Positions 8,171 to 16,414 of a stretch of DNA of 64,000 bases are shown in pieces (positions within the stretch are counted from its first letter, which is position 1; each line of letters opens with the position of its first letter). A program made the position numbers and the translations under genes. This stretch comes from QHXQ01 sp036389375 (GTDB lineage: Bacteria; Acidobacteriota; Blastocatellia; Pyrinomonadales; Pyrinomonadaceae): assembly GCA_036389375.1 (NCBI GenBank), contig DASVQA010000023.1, positions 18,232 to 82,231 of the forward strand, written 5' to 3'. The notes beneath the pieces are model-generated. The model had not been told where the DNA came from and did no database searches. It saw only the letters and a list, made by a program, of their open reading frames with translations.

Positions 8171-10504
8171 GTGGCTGTGATGCTGCGTCTCGCGCTCGCG
8201 CTGTTGCTCTGTGTGCTTGTCGTCGCGCCGTCTGTGCGCGCCCAGTCGAAGACGAGTCCGAGCGATAAGTTTCGCCAGTTGGAAGAGAATCTGCCGACGC
8301 CCAACGAGCAGCGCGCCGCCTCGGGCGCGCCCGGGCGCGCCTACTGGCAGCAGCGCGCCGACTACAACACGAAGGTCGAACTTGACGACATAAACCACAC
8401 CATCACGGGCACGGAAACCGTCACCTACTACAACAACTCGCCCGACACGCTTCAGTACCTCTGGCTGCAACTCGATCAGAACATCTGGGCCAAGAACTCC
8501 GCCAGTTACACGACGCAGACCGCGCCCGCGCTCGACCGCGTGCCCTTCTCGACGATAGACAACATGCTCGCGCGCCGCGACTTCGACGGCGGCGACAAGA
8601 TCACGGCCGTGCGCGACGCGAAAGGCGCACCGCTGCGTTACACGGTGGTTGACACGATGATGCGCGTCGATCTGCCCGCGCCGCTCGCGCCAGCGCAGAA
8701 CACCGTCTTCTCGGTTGACTGGCACTACAACATCAACGACGCGCGCAAGATCGGCGGGCGCACCGGCTACGAGTTCTTTCCCGGCGACGGCAATTATATC
8801 TACGAGATCGCGCAGTGGTTTCCGCGCATGGCCGCCTACAACGACGTGTCGGGCTGGCAGCACAAACAGTTCTTAGGCTCGGGCGAGTTCACGCTTGAGT
8901 TTGGCAATTACCGGGTCGCCATCACCGCGCCCGACGACCATATCGTGGCCGCGACCGGCGTGCTGCAAAACCCGCAGGCCGTCTTGACCGCCGCGCAACG
9001 CCAGCGACTTGAGCAAGCCCGCACGGCCAAAGAGCCTGTCATGATCGTCACGCCCGACGAAGCGCGCACCAACGAAGCGCACAAACCGACGGGCACGAAG
9101 ACTTGGGTCTTCGCCGCCGAGAACGTGCGCGATTTCGCGTTCGCCTCGTCGCGCAAATTCATCTGGGACGCGCAAGGGCACGACGTTGGCAACAATCACG
9201 TGCTGGCCATGTCCTTCTATCCGAAAGAGGGCGAGCCGCTCTGGTCGCGCTATTCGACGCACGCGATCATGCACACCCTGAACGTCTACTCACGCTATAC
9301 CTTCACGTTTCCATATCCGGTGGCGCAGTCGATCAACGGGCCCGTCGGCGGCATGGAATACCCGATGATCTGCTTTAACGGGCCGCGCCCCTTGCCCGAC
9401 GGCACGTATCCGGCGAGCACCAAGTATGGCCTCATCTCGGTCGTCATACATGAGGTTGGGCACAACTATTTTCCGATGACCGTCAACTCCGACGAGCGCC
9501 AGTGGACTTGGATGGACGAGGGGCTAAACACCTTTCTGCAATATCTGGCCGAGCAGGAATGGGAGACCGGGTATCCGTCGCGGCGCGGCGAGCCGAAGAA
9601 CATCACCGAGTACATGGCGAGCGCCAATCAAGTGCCGATCATGACCAACTCGGAGTCGCTCCTGCAATTCGGCAACAACGCTTACTCGAAGCCCGCGACG
9701 GCCCTCAACATCCTGCGCGAAACCGTGTTGGGGCGCGAGTTGTTCGACTACGCTTTCAAGCAGTATGCGCGGCGCTGGCAGTTCAAGCGGCCGATGCCAG
9801 CCGATTTCTTCCGCACGATGGAGGACGCCTCCGGCGTTGACCTCGACTGGTTCTGGCGCGGCTGGTTCTACACGACCGATCACGTGGACATCTCGCTTGA
9901 GCGCGTGCGCCTGTTCCGCCTTGATTCGCTCGACCCGGACGTGGAAAAAGCTGCGCGTCAGCAGGAGCGCACGGCGCAGCCCGAAACGCTCTCGCAGCAA
10001 CGCAACAAGCCGCTCCCGAAACGCGTGGACGAGTTTCCATCTCTGCGCGACTTCTACAACACCTACGATGAACTCGTCGTGACCGAACAGGATCGCGCTC
10101 AGTATCAACGCTTCCTTGCGACGCTCACGCCGCGCGAACGCGAGCTATTGAAACTCGGTATGAACTTCTACGTCGTCGATCTGAAGAACGTCGGCGGTCT
10201 CGTCATGCCCGTCATCCTGCAAATCGAATATGAGGACGGCACACAGGAAGAACTCCGCATCCCGGCCGAAATCTGGCGGCTCAACAACTACGACGTGTCG
10301 AAACTGATCATGACGCCCAAAGAGGTGCGCGCCATCACGCTCGACCCGCATCTGGAAACGGCCGACGTGGACTTGGGCAACAACTCCTTCCCGCGCCGCC
10401 CCGTCAAATCGCGCTTCCAACTCTTCAAAGAAGCACAAGCCGCGCCCAACCCCATGCAGCAACTCGAACGCAAACAAGCGCCGGAGCGACCGAGCAATCC
10501 GTAA
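8171..10504 (+). CDS. Secreted M1-family zinc metallopeptidase
   Basis: Gluzincin aminopeptidase-type enzyme. Zinc site: HEVGH at about residues 427-431 with the third ligand Glu 18 residues on (WMDEG), and the exopeptidase-type GGMEYPM motif about 50 residues earlier. Signal peptide MLRLALALLLCVLVVAPSVRAQ. The start is uncertain: GTG 8171 sits 8 bases after GGAG (8159-8162), ATG 8180 begins right at the signal peptide, and ATG 8132 lacks a ribosome site. The N-terminal beta-saddle domain (KVELDDINHTITGTETVTYYNN) is complete; the last ~200 residues are a family-specific C-terminal extension. The DUF6702 gene follows after 26 bases. Confidence 0.92.
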   Translation: MAVMLRLALALLLCVLVVAPSVRAQSKTSPSDKFRQLEENLPTPNEQRAASGAPGRAYWQQRADYNTKVELDDINHTITGTETVTYYNNSPDTLQYLWLQLDQNIWAKNSASYTTQTAPALDRVPFSTIDNMLARRDFDGGDKITAVRDAKGAPLRYTVVDTMMRVDLPAPLAPAQNTVFSVDWHYNINDARKIGGRTGYEFFPGDGNYIYEIAQWFPRMAAYNDVSGWQHKQFLGSGEFTLEFGNYRVAITAPDDHIVAATGVLQNPQAVLTAAQRQRLEQARTAKEPVMIVTPDEARTNEAHKPTGTKTWVFAAENVRDFAFASSRKFIWDAQGHDVGNNHVLAMSFYPKEGEPLWSRYSTHAIMHTLNVYSRYTFTFPYPVAQSINGPVGGMEYPMICFNGPRPLPDGTYPASTKYGLISVVIHEVGHNYFPMTVNSDERQWTWMDEGLNTFLQYLAEQEWETGYPSRRGEPKNITEYMASANQVPIMTNSESLLQFGNNAYSKPATALNILRETVLGRELFDYAFKQYARRWQFKRPMPADFFRTMEDASGVDLDWFWRGWFYTTDHVDISLERVRLFRLDSLDPDVEKAARQQERTAQPETLSQQRNKPLPKRVDEFPSLRDFYNTYDELVVTEQDRAQYQRFLATLTPRERELLKLGMNFYVVDLKNVGGLVMPVILQIEYEDGTQEELRIPAEIWRLNNYDVSKLIMTPKEVRAITLDPHLETADVDLGNNSFPRRPVKSRFQLFKEAQAAPNPMQQLERKQAPERPSNP

Positions 10505-10530
10505 ACATGGTGCACGCACGTCTTTAAGTT

Positions 10531-11055
10531 ATGAGCTTTAACCTTGCGAAGTTGACCATGGCGCGGGCGCTCGGCGGCGCTCTGGTGCTGCTCATGTGCG
10601 CCCCATCGCCTGTGGCCGCGCACAAGTTTCACACGAGCTTCGCCGAAGCGGACTACAACACAAAGGAGCGCGCCCTACAGATCACGCTGCGCACCTTCCC
10701 CGACGATCTCACAAACATCCTCACGCGCCGCACAGGCAAGCCCGTCAGTCTGGACGACAAGCAGCGCGCCGCGAGCTTAACCTTCGGTTACCTGCAAGAA
10801 GTCTTTCAACTGAAGGATGCGCGCGGGCGCGCGGTCAAACTCGCGTGGGTCGGCATGGAAGCGGGCGTGGACAACGTCTGGCTCTACTTCGAGGCCAAAC
10901 TGCCGGCGGGCGTCGCGGGCGCGCGCCTGAGCGACCGCTGGTTGAGCGACCTCTACGAAGATCAGATCAACCTCGTCAACATCCGCAACGGCGAACAGAA
11001 ACTCGCCCTCACCTTTGAACGCGGCACAGGCTTTCAAACCATTAAAGGCAACTGA
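10531..11055 (+). CDS. DUF6702 family secreted protein
   Basis: 174 aa with a signal peptide (cleavage near PVAAH). The mature protein begins with the family hallmark HKFHTSFAEADYNTKERALQ followed by ITLRTFPDDLTNIL, as in DUF6702 proteins. In Bacteroidota such proteins are repeatedly encoded beside M1 aminopeptidases; here it lies 26 bases downstream of one, so the two are probably co-transcribed and functionally linked. No enzyme motif is visible; the all-beta pattern suggests a small periplasmic accessory or binding protein. An alternative start at ATG 10558 would shorten the signal peptide. Confidence 0.8.
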   Translation: MSFNLAKLTMARALGGALVLLMCAPSPVAAHKFHTSFAEADYNTKERALQITLRTFPDDLTNILTRRTGKPVSLDDKQRAASLTFGYLQEVFQLKDARGRAVKLAWVGMEAGVDNVWLYFEAKLPAGVAGARLSDRWLSDLYEDQINLVNIRNGEQKLALTFERGTGFQTIKGN

Positions 11056-11088
11056 GCGTCGGTTGCGCGATGGTCAGGCGCGCGCCGT

Positions 11089-12774
11089 TTAAGCGGCATT
11101 CGTGCGCCCGGCGAGATTGGCGACGACGGCGATTAGCTCGGCGGATTTGACGGGCTTGGGCAGGTGTATCTGAAAACCGGCGCGCAGGGCATGGAGGCGG
11201 TCTGCGGCGCGGGCGTAGGCGGTGAGCGCGGCGGCCGGTGTGCGCCCGCCGCGCTCAGGCGGCAGTTGGCGGATTTTGGTCATGAGTGTGTAGCCGTCCT
11301 CTTCGGGCATGCCGATGTCTGCGAGGAGCGCGTCGGGGCGTTCGCGTTCGACGAGCGCGAGGGCTTCGGCGGCCGTGGCGGCCGTCAAGACCTGTGCGCC
11401 GCAGTGTGACAGGGTCGCAGCGAACAACTCGCGCGCGTCCGCCTCGTCGTCCACGACGAGCACGCGCACGCCCGCCAGTTTCGGTTCACATTCAAAAGCA
11501 TCTTCGTCTGCGCTCAGCGGGCGCGTCGTTGAGGCCGGGGTCGTCATGGCTTCGGGCGCAGTTAGCGCCGGCAGCAGAGGCAGGCTGACCGTGAAGGTCG
11601 CGCCGCGCCCCACGCCCTCGCTTGCCACCGCGACCGTGCCGCCGTGCAGTTCGACCAACTGCCGCACGATGGCGAGGCCGAGGCCAAGGCCGCCGTGCGT
11701 GCGCGTCATGCGTGCGTCGGCTTGGCGGAAGCGGTCGAAGACGTAAGGTAGAAACTGCGGCGCGATACCTTCGCCCGTGTCGCTGACGCTGATCTCGACG
11801 CGCGTGGCCACGCGCCGCGTGCTGACCCGGACGCGGCCGCCCGCAGGCGTGAACTTGACCGCGTTGTTGACGAGATTCCAGACGACCTGTTGCAGGCGAT
11901 CCGCATCGCCGGAGATGTGCGCGGCGACCGGATCAAGCTCAGTCTCTAGCGCCAGTTCCTTGGCCGTCGCGGCCGGGCGGGCGGCGTCGAGCGCCGCGCT
12001 GATGATGGCCGTTAGATCGACGGCGCGCACGTCCAGCCGCAGCTTGCCGGTGATGATGCGCGACACGTCGAGCAGGTCTTCGATGAGATTCAGTTGCGCG
12101 TGCCCGTTGCGGTCTATGACTTCGAGCGCGTGCTCGGCGGCGGCGGCATCAAGCTGCCCGCGCCGCAGGAATTGCGTCCAGCCGATGATGGCGGTCAGGG
12201 GCGTGCGCAGTTCGTGCGAGATGGTGGCGAGGAATTCATCCTTCAGGCGGTTGTTGGCTTCGGCGTGCTGGCGCGCGGCCTGTTCGCTGATGAGCAGGTG
12301 CGCGCGTTCGTCGTGCGCGCGGGCGAGTTCCTCTAGTTGCGCGCGCACCTCGTACTGACGCTGGCGCGCGCGCAGCGCCGACTTGAGCACGCTGACCAGC
12401 GTGACGACGCGCATGGGGCGCTCGATGAGCGTCACATTGCCCAGTGCGTCGAGCATGGCCCGCGCCGCCTGCGTGTCGGACGCCGCGCCCAGCGCGTTGT
12501 CCGTCAGCACGACGAGCGGCAGATCAGACCATGAAGGCTGCGCGGCCAGCGTGCCGGCGAGCAGTTGCGCGCCTGCGCCCGCGAGCGCCTCTCTGGTGAT
12601 AAAGGCCGCGCCCGCGCCCCGCCCGATCTCGCGGCACAAAGCTTCGACGCTCGGACACGGTTCGGCCGCCATGTCGTGCGCGCCGAGCACCGCGCAGGTG
12701 AGCGGCGCGTCGCGGCCCGTGGGCGCGAGCACGAGCACGCGCATCTCCGTGTGCTGCGCGTCAGCCTTGGTCAT
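11089..12774 (-). CDS. Hybrid sensor histidine kinase/response regulator coupled to KaiC-like ATPase
   Basis: 561 aa from ATG 12774, which overlaps the end of the KaiC-like gene by 14 bases, indicating translational coupling. Residues ~10-125 look like a degenerate receiver domain: the acidic pocket and phospho-acceptor Asp are missing (AAFITREAL where Asp is expected). A short coiled coil leads into HisKA with the phospho-acceptor His in ATISHELRTPLTAIIGW (about His187), then an HATPase domain with the N, G1 and G2 boxes (NLVNNAVKFTPAGG, DTGEGI, GGLGLGLAIV). Residues 436-561 are a canonical receiver with DD near 442 and acceptor Asp about 486 (LADIGMPEEDG), Lys in HLPKPV. No membrane segment, so a cytosolic sensor. 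A longer frame to 12834 is not preferred. Confidence 0.92.
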   Translation of the reverse strand: MTKADAQHTEMRVLVLAPTGRDAPLTCAVLGAHDMAAEPCPSVEALCREIGRGAGAAFITREALAGAGAQLLAGTLAAQPSWSDLPLVVLTDNALGAASDTQAARAMLDALGNVTLIERPMRVVTLVSVLKSALRARQRQYEVRAQLEELARAHDERAHLLISEQAARQHAEANNRLKDEFLATISHELRTPLTAIIGWTQFLRRGQLDAAAAEHALEVIDRNGHAQLNLIEDLLDVSRIITGKLRLDVRAVDLTAIISAALDAARPAATAKELALETELDPVAAHISGDADRLQQVVWNLVNNAVKFTPAGGRVRVSTRRVATRVEISVSDTGEGIAPQFLPYVFDRFRQADARMTRTHGGLGLGLAIVRQLVELHGGTVAVASEGVGRGATFTVSLPLLPALTAPEAMTTPASTTRPLSADEDAFECEPKLAGVRVLVVDDEADARELFAATLSHCGAQVLTAATAAEALALVERERPDALLADIGMPEEDGYTLMTKIRQLPPERGGRTPAAALTAYARAADRLHALRAGFQIHLPKPVKSAELIAVVANLAGRTNAA

Positions 12775-14320
12775 CGCCCGTCGCGTCCGCCTCGCGCGGA
12801 CTTGTCGCCTCCCGCAACGTGCTGGCCGAGCCACTGAACAAGGGCACGCCCGTGAGCACGCCGTGAAACTCCGTGAGCGGGCGGCCGACGACGACGCCGT
12901 CCTTCGATATATTCAACTCGCGGATCGCGCGCTCGTGATAGCCAGTGCGCTTCTTAACGACGGAGATGGCATTGCGCACCGCGCCGCGCGCCTCGAAATA
13001 GCGAAACAGCAGCACCGTGTCCGCCAGATAACTTACGTCCACGGGCGCGATCATAGATGAGCCGAGAAAGCCGTGCTGCGCCGTGACGAGCAGGCTGACG
13101 ACGCCCTTCTGGTTCAGGTACATCAACAACTCGTGCATCTGCGCGATCAGGTAACGCTCCTCCGGCATCGCTTGCAGGTAGCCGTTCAAACTGTCTATGA
13201 CGACGACGCGCGCGCCCTCTTGGTCCACCGCGCGGCAGAGAATATGTGTGAACTCGCCCGGCGTTAGCTCGGCCGGATCGATCTGCTGTAGGCGCACGCG
13301 CCCCGTGTCAATGTACGCTTGCAGATCAATGCCAAGCCCTCTGGCGCGAGCGATGTAAGTGGCCAGCGTCTCATCGAAGACGTAGATGGCCGATATCTCG
13401 CCGCGCTCGGCCGCTGTGGCCGCAAAGCGCGCCGCCACCGAAGACTTGCCCGACCCGGCCGGCCCCAGCAGCAGCGTGCTTGTGCCGCGATCAAGACCGC
13501 CACCTAAGAGCGCGTCGAGTTCCCCGACCCCGCTCGGCACGGGCATGCGCGCAAACTCTTCGTGATGCTCGGCGGCGACAAGGCGCGGAAAGACGACGTT
13601 GCCGCCCGTCTCGATCTTGAAGTCGTGATTGCCGCCGCGATAGCGCGAGCCGCGCAGTTTGCGCACGCGCAGGCAGCGGCGCTCCGCGCCGTAGGGTTGC
13701 ATGATCTGTTCGAGCGAGATCACGCCGTGCGCGATGGAGTGTACCTGCAAGTCGCCTTCGGTCGTCGTGCGGTCGTCCAGCAGTAGGACGGTGCAGCGGC
13801 GGCCGGCAAAGTATTGTTTGAGCGCGATGAGTTGCCGCCGGTAGCGCAGCGCGTCGCCCGCGAGCAGGCGCATCTCCGAGAGCGAGTCGAAGACGATGCG
13901 GCGCGGCTGCAACCGCTCCACCTCGGCGAGCACCGCGCCGGTCGTGTCGCTCAACTCGATCTCCGACGGATGAAAGATGGTGTACTGCGCTTCGGGGCGC
14001 AGGCTCTCTTCCGGCGGGATAAGCTCAAAAATGTTGACGCCAGCGAGTGTCCAACCATGCGAACCGGCGTTGGCGCGCAACTCGTCCTCGGTCTCGGAGA
14101 GCGTGACGTAGAGCACAGGCTCGCCCCGGCGTGCGCCCGCGAGTAAAAATTGCAGCGCGAACGTCGTCTTGCCGGTGCCGGGGTCGCCTTCAAGCAAGTA
14201 GAGCCGGTTGGCGGGGAAGCCGCCGCCGAGCACGTCGTCAAGCCCGACGATGTCGGTCGGCATGCGCTCGTTGGCCGGGTCTGTCGGGCGCGCGGCGGCC
14301 GTTGGTTCAAAGTTGTCCAT
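12761..14320 (-). CDS. KaiC-like tandem RecA-fold ATPase
   Basis: 519 aa from ATG 14320, preceded by CGGAGAC; a TTG at 14422 would extend the frame but has no site. Two KaiC domains: the first with Walker A GDPGTGKTT (about residue 45), the second with GPAGSGKSS (about residue 290) and Walker B VVVIDSLNGYL. Such non-cyanobacterial KaiC proteins are signalling ATPases, often paired with histidine kinases, and are not evidence of a clock; KaiA and KaiB are absent here. The coupled downstream kinase strongly suggests a joint phospho-signalling module. The C-terminal 30 residues are low-complexity Ser/Asp/Gly. Confidence 0.92.
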   Translation of the reverse strand: MDNFEPTAAARPTDPANERMPTDIVGLDDVLGGGFPANRLYLLEGDPGTGKTTFALQFLLAGARRGEPVLYVTLSETEDELRANAGSHGWTLAGVNIFELIPPEESLRPEAQYTIFHPSEIELSDTTGAVLAEVERLQPRRIVFDSLSEMRLLAGDALRYRRQLIALKQYFAGRRCTVLLLDDRTTTEGDLQVHSIAHGVISLEQIMQPYGAERRCLRVRKLRGSRYRGGNHDFKIETGGNVVFPRLVAAEHHEEFARMPVPSGVGELDALLGGGLDRGTSTLLLGPAGSGKSSVAARFAATAAERGEISAIYVFDETLATYIARARGLGIDLQAYIDTGRVRLQQIDPAELTPGEFTHILCRAVDQEGARVVVIDSLNGYLQAMPEERYLIAQMHELLMYLNQKGVVSLLVTAQHGFLGSSMIAPVDVSYLADTVLLFRYFEARGAVRNAISVVKKRTGYHERAIRELNISKDGVVVGRPLTEFHGVLTGVPLFSGSASTLREATSPREADATGDDQG

Positions 14321-14568
14321 TAAGTCTCCGTCGGGCTTATCGGAAACTCGCGGCATTGTTTCAGCGTGCGAGGCCGAAGTGATTAGAGCAATGGTTGCAG
14401 CCGAAGATAACAGAGTGCGCAAGGCAAACGCCAGCCATTAGCCGCGCGTTTTACCGGCCGGAGTTTATTACTGAAGCTAACGCGGCAGGGTTGGCAACGG
14501 ACGGGGCCGCCCTTGCCGCCCGCGCCCTGACACCGAAGACTGGCGCGCGCCGCCGTATAGCTTGCGGT

Positions 14569-15054
14569 TTAGTTTATCTGATTGAGTGGTTCGGTTTGAC
14601 GTAGGGGGCTATAGATTTCCGTGTGGCTGACTTCGAGCCGCTCGGCCATCGTCGCCATCTCGCGCTGCAACGCGGGCGCAACGTCGGCGCTCAAAGGTCG
14701 TCCGCGCGCCAACTCGGCTTGGACAAATTCGCAGAAGCGATAGGACTCGACGTAAAAATGCACGTCCGTGTTTGTGTAGCGCAGCCAGAAGGCGTCGAGC
14801 AGATCGCGCAAGTCAGGGCCGAGGGCTTTGATGAGACCCGGCAGATTCAGCGCCAGCGGGGCCAGCCGGTTCGCGCGATACAACATGCAGTTGCATTCCA
14901 TTGATGGATGGTTGACCACGCCTTCGAGCCGGCGGGCCTCGCGCTCCGTCAGGTCGTAACGCGCCCGCAGCACGGCCGGGTCGCGGCGCACCTCGATGCA
15001 GAGTTGCGGCGACGACACCAGATCGGCGAGCGCCTGTTGAAACTCAGCCAGCAT
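14569..15054 (-). CDS. HvfC/BufC-like partner protein of an MNIO enzyme
   Basis: 161 aa from ATG 15054, overlapping the end of the DUF692 gene by 11 bases (a TTG at 15063 is an alternative). The N-terminal 45 residues resemble LigA-like helical domains that occur with RiPP leaders (DPAVLRARYDLTEREARRLE). Then comes YRANRLAPLALNLPGLIKALGP and a Phe/Tyr-rich helix pair ending FCEFVQAEL, which matches the DUF2063 (HvfC/BufC N-terminal) pattern of partner proteins that present precursor peptides to DUF692 enzymes. A Cys-Asn-Cys motif (MECNCMLY, Cys54/Cys56) echoes the CNC of the candidate precursor. Third gene of the 86-aa peptide/DUF692/partner operon. Assignment rests on pattern and context, not on a search. 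Confidence 0.65.
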   Translation of the reverse strand: MLAEFQQALADLVSSPQLCIEVRRDPAVLRARYDLTEREARRLEGVVNHPSMECNCMLYRANRLAPLALNLPGLIKALGPDLRDLLDAFWLRYTNTDVHFYVESYRFCEFVQAELARGRPLSADVAPALQREMATMAERLEVSHTEIYSPLRQTEPLNQIN

Positions 15055-15979
15055 AGGAATCAACGTCGGCCGTGGGGCGGCGGACGCACGCGGCCAGTTC
15101 GTGCAAACGCTCCAACTCCGCGATGATGCCGTCCACGCCGAGACGCGGAAAGTAGGATTCCTGAAACTCGAAGGTGATGCCGCGCAGCCGGCTGAAGCGC
15201 GGGACGAACTCGTAGGCGTAGTCCCAGACTTCGGGCGGCGTCACGCGCGAGTGCGAATCCGTGTAGAAGCCGGCCAGCTCATCGCCGCCCGCCATGTGAA
15301 TTTCCAGCACGGCTTCCGGGTTGAGTTGGCTCAGATACTCACGCGGATTGATGCCGCCATTACGCCAACTCACGTAGAGGTTGTGCATGTCCAGCAGCGT
15401 CGCGCAGCCCTCTTCCGCCCACAGGCGATTGAGAAACTCCGGCTCGGTCATATCCATGTCAGGGATGGGTGTGAAGATGCTCGGATTCTCTAACAGGAGT
15501 TGGCAGCCGAGCGCCGCGCGCAGTTGCGCCAGTTTGGCGCGGACGATGGCGAACGTCTCTTCGTCGTAGACGGCAGGCAGCCCGAGGCCCGCCTGCGCGT
15601 TGGGCACGCTGCCGTGCGGGACGAGAAACATGCTCAGGTGCTCGCTGTACCACGCGAAGCCCAACTGCTGATTGAGCGCCGCGATCTCGGCGAGCATCTC
15701 TTCGTCGAGCGGGATCGCGCTCGGCAGCGACAGCCCGATGCCATGACCCACGAGCTTACGCGTGCGGGCCTGTTCACGTACTGTTTCGATGGTGGCGTGA
15801 GTCTTGTGGAAGCGGCCGCCGCGCCCGCCCGGCCCGAAATCGAACCAGAGGCGATCCGGCATCACCGCGATGAACTCGACCAGACTGCCGGCCGCCGCGA
15901 CGATGCTAGGGACGGCCGGATTGTTCAGCAGCCCGACCATCGGCGGGTTTAGCTCGGGCTGCTGAGCATCCGTGTTCAT
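15044..15979 (-). CDS. DUF692 family multinuclear non-heme iron oxidative enzyme (MNIO)
   Basis: TIM-barrel enzyme of the MbnB/TglH/BufB family, which uses iron clusters to modify Cys or other residues in ribosomal peptides. 311 aa. Candidate metal ligands in family order: His79 (VGHGIG), His114 (YSEHLS), Glu164 (LLENPS), Asp197 and Asn200 (LLDMHNLYVS), His228 (EIHMAGG), Asp241 and His243 (TDSHSRV), Glu271 (ITFEFQES). All look intact. The start ATG 15979 shares one base with the TAA of the 86-aa peptide gene (TAATG), a tight coupling typical of precursor-enzyme pairs. The downstream partner gene overlaps its end. Substrate is inferred to be the upstream Cys-x-Cys peptide; the chemistry is unknown. 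Confidence 0.9.
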   Translation of the reverse strand: MNTDAQQPELNPPMVGLLNNPAVPSIVAAAGSLVEFIAVMPDRLWFDFGPGGRGGRFHKTHATIETVREQARTRKLVGHGIGLSLPSAIPLDEEMLAEIAALNQQLGFAWYSEHLSMFLVPHGSVPNAQAGLGLPAVYDEETFAIVRAKLAQLRAALGCQLLLENPSIFTPIPDMDMTEPEFLNRLWAEEGCATLLDMHNLYVSWRNGGINPREYLSQLNPEAVLEIHMAGGDELAGFYTDSHSRVTPPEVWDYAYEFVPRFSRLRGITFEFQESYFPRLGVDGIIAELERLHELAACVRRPTADVDSYAG

Positions 15980-16239
15980 TATCTGAGATCGACGCGGATG
16001 GCGTCCCGAAGTTCATCCTGAAAGACAACGTCAATCGCACCCGACAGACAGTTACAGCCCGTGTGGCTGCGGATGACATCTATGATTGATTTGCCGATCA
16101 GGCCGAAATCTTTGTCCGAGACATCGCGTGGGACTCTGACCCGCAGCGTCTGCCGGCCGACTTGCTGCTCCAGTTGAAGCGCGGCCGTGCGCGTCACGGT
16201 CGTTGTAGTTGCGCCGCTACTGCTTGCATTTTTAGGCAT
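15979..16239 (-). CDS. Small CxC peptide, candidate RiPP precursor for the DUF692 enzyme
   Basis: 86 aa from ATG 16239 (a longer frame to 16356 would run through the promoter and is rejected). Residues 1-20 are Ser/Thr/Ala-rich and disordered-looking; 30-60 look like a short strand-helix (TLRVRVPRDV, then FGLIGKSIIDVIRSH). A Thr-Gly-Cys-Asn-Cys-Leu-Ser-Gly motif sits at residues 60-67 (Cys62, Cys64, the only Cys), followed by a 19-residue acidic/basic tail ending RVDLR. There is no secretion signal, unlike bufferins. First gene of a three-gene operon, 25 bases after a predicted transcription start. Precursor role is inferred from the TAATG overlap with DUF692 and the Cys pair; it could instead be a small partner protein. 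Confidence 0.7.
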   Translation of the reverse strand: MPKNASSSGATTTTVTRTAALQLEQQVGRQTLRVRVPRDVSDKDFGLIGKSIIDVIRSHTGCNCLSGAIDVVFQDELRDAIRVDLR

Positions 16240-16270
16240 AGTTTGGTTTCTCTTTCTGCGAGGTGCCGAG

Positions 16271-16299
16271 AAGATAGCGCCGCGAGTGCGACGAGTCAA
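16271..16299 (-). promoter_or_regulatory. Sigma-70-type promoter of the CxC-peptide/MNIO operon
   Basis: On the minus strand TTGACT (16294-16299), a 17-base spacer, then TATCTT (16271-16276): near-consensus hexamers at ideal spacing. Predicted start of transcription is about 16264, leaving a ~25-base leader before ATG 16239. This is the best housekeeping-type promoter I can see in the window. Confidence 0.7.
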
Positions 16300-16305
16300 G
16301 AAAAA

Positions 16306-16355
16306 TGCGCGCAAGGATGATGACCGCGCAGCACCGGACGGCCGCCTTGCGCGCA
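16306..16355 (-). terminator. Intrinsic terminator between ABC permease genes and the MNIO operon
   Basis: Perfect 11-base inverted repeat TGCGCGCAAGG (16306-16316) / CCTTGCGCGCA (16345-16355) with a 28-base GC-rich loop, followed on the minus strand by ATTTTTCTT. It ends transcription from the permease genes and abuts the -35 box of the next promoter (16299). Confidence 0.65.
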
Positions 16356-16414
16356 AAGTTATCAGGCGGCGCTGGCGGTGAAGGAAAAACAGTCCGGGCG
16401 TTAAGTTGCTCGGT

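Noticed and set aside
7253..8863. 536-codon minus-strand frame spanning three genes
   Set aside because: It covers the iron-permease gene and parts of neighbours antisense; no motif and no ribosome site.
12761..14320. Circadian clock role for the KaiC-like protein
   Set aside because: KaiA and KaiB are absent and coupling to a kinase fits signalling-type KaiC proteins better.
16240..16356. N-terminal extension of the CxC peptide
   Set aside because: The extra 39 codons would cross a near-consensus promoter; ATG 16239 lies right after the predicted transcription start.
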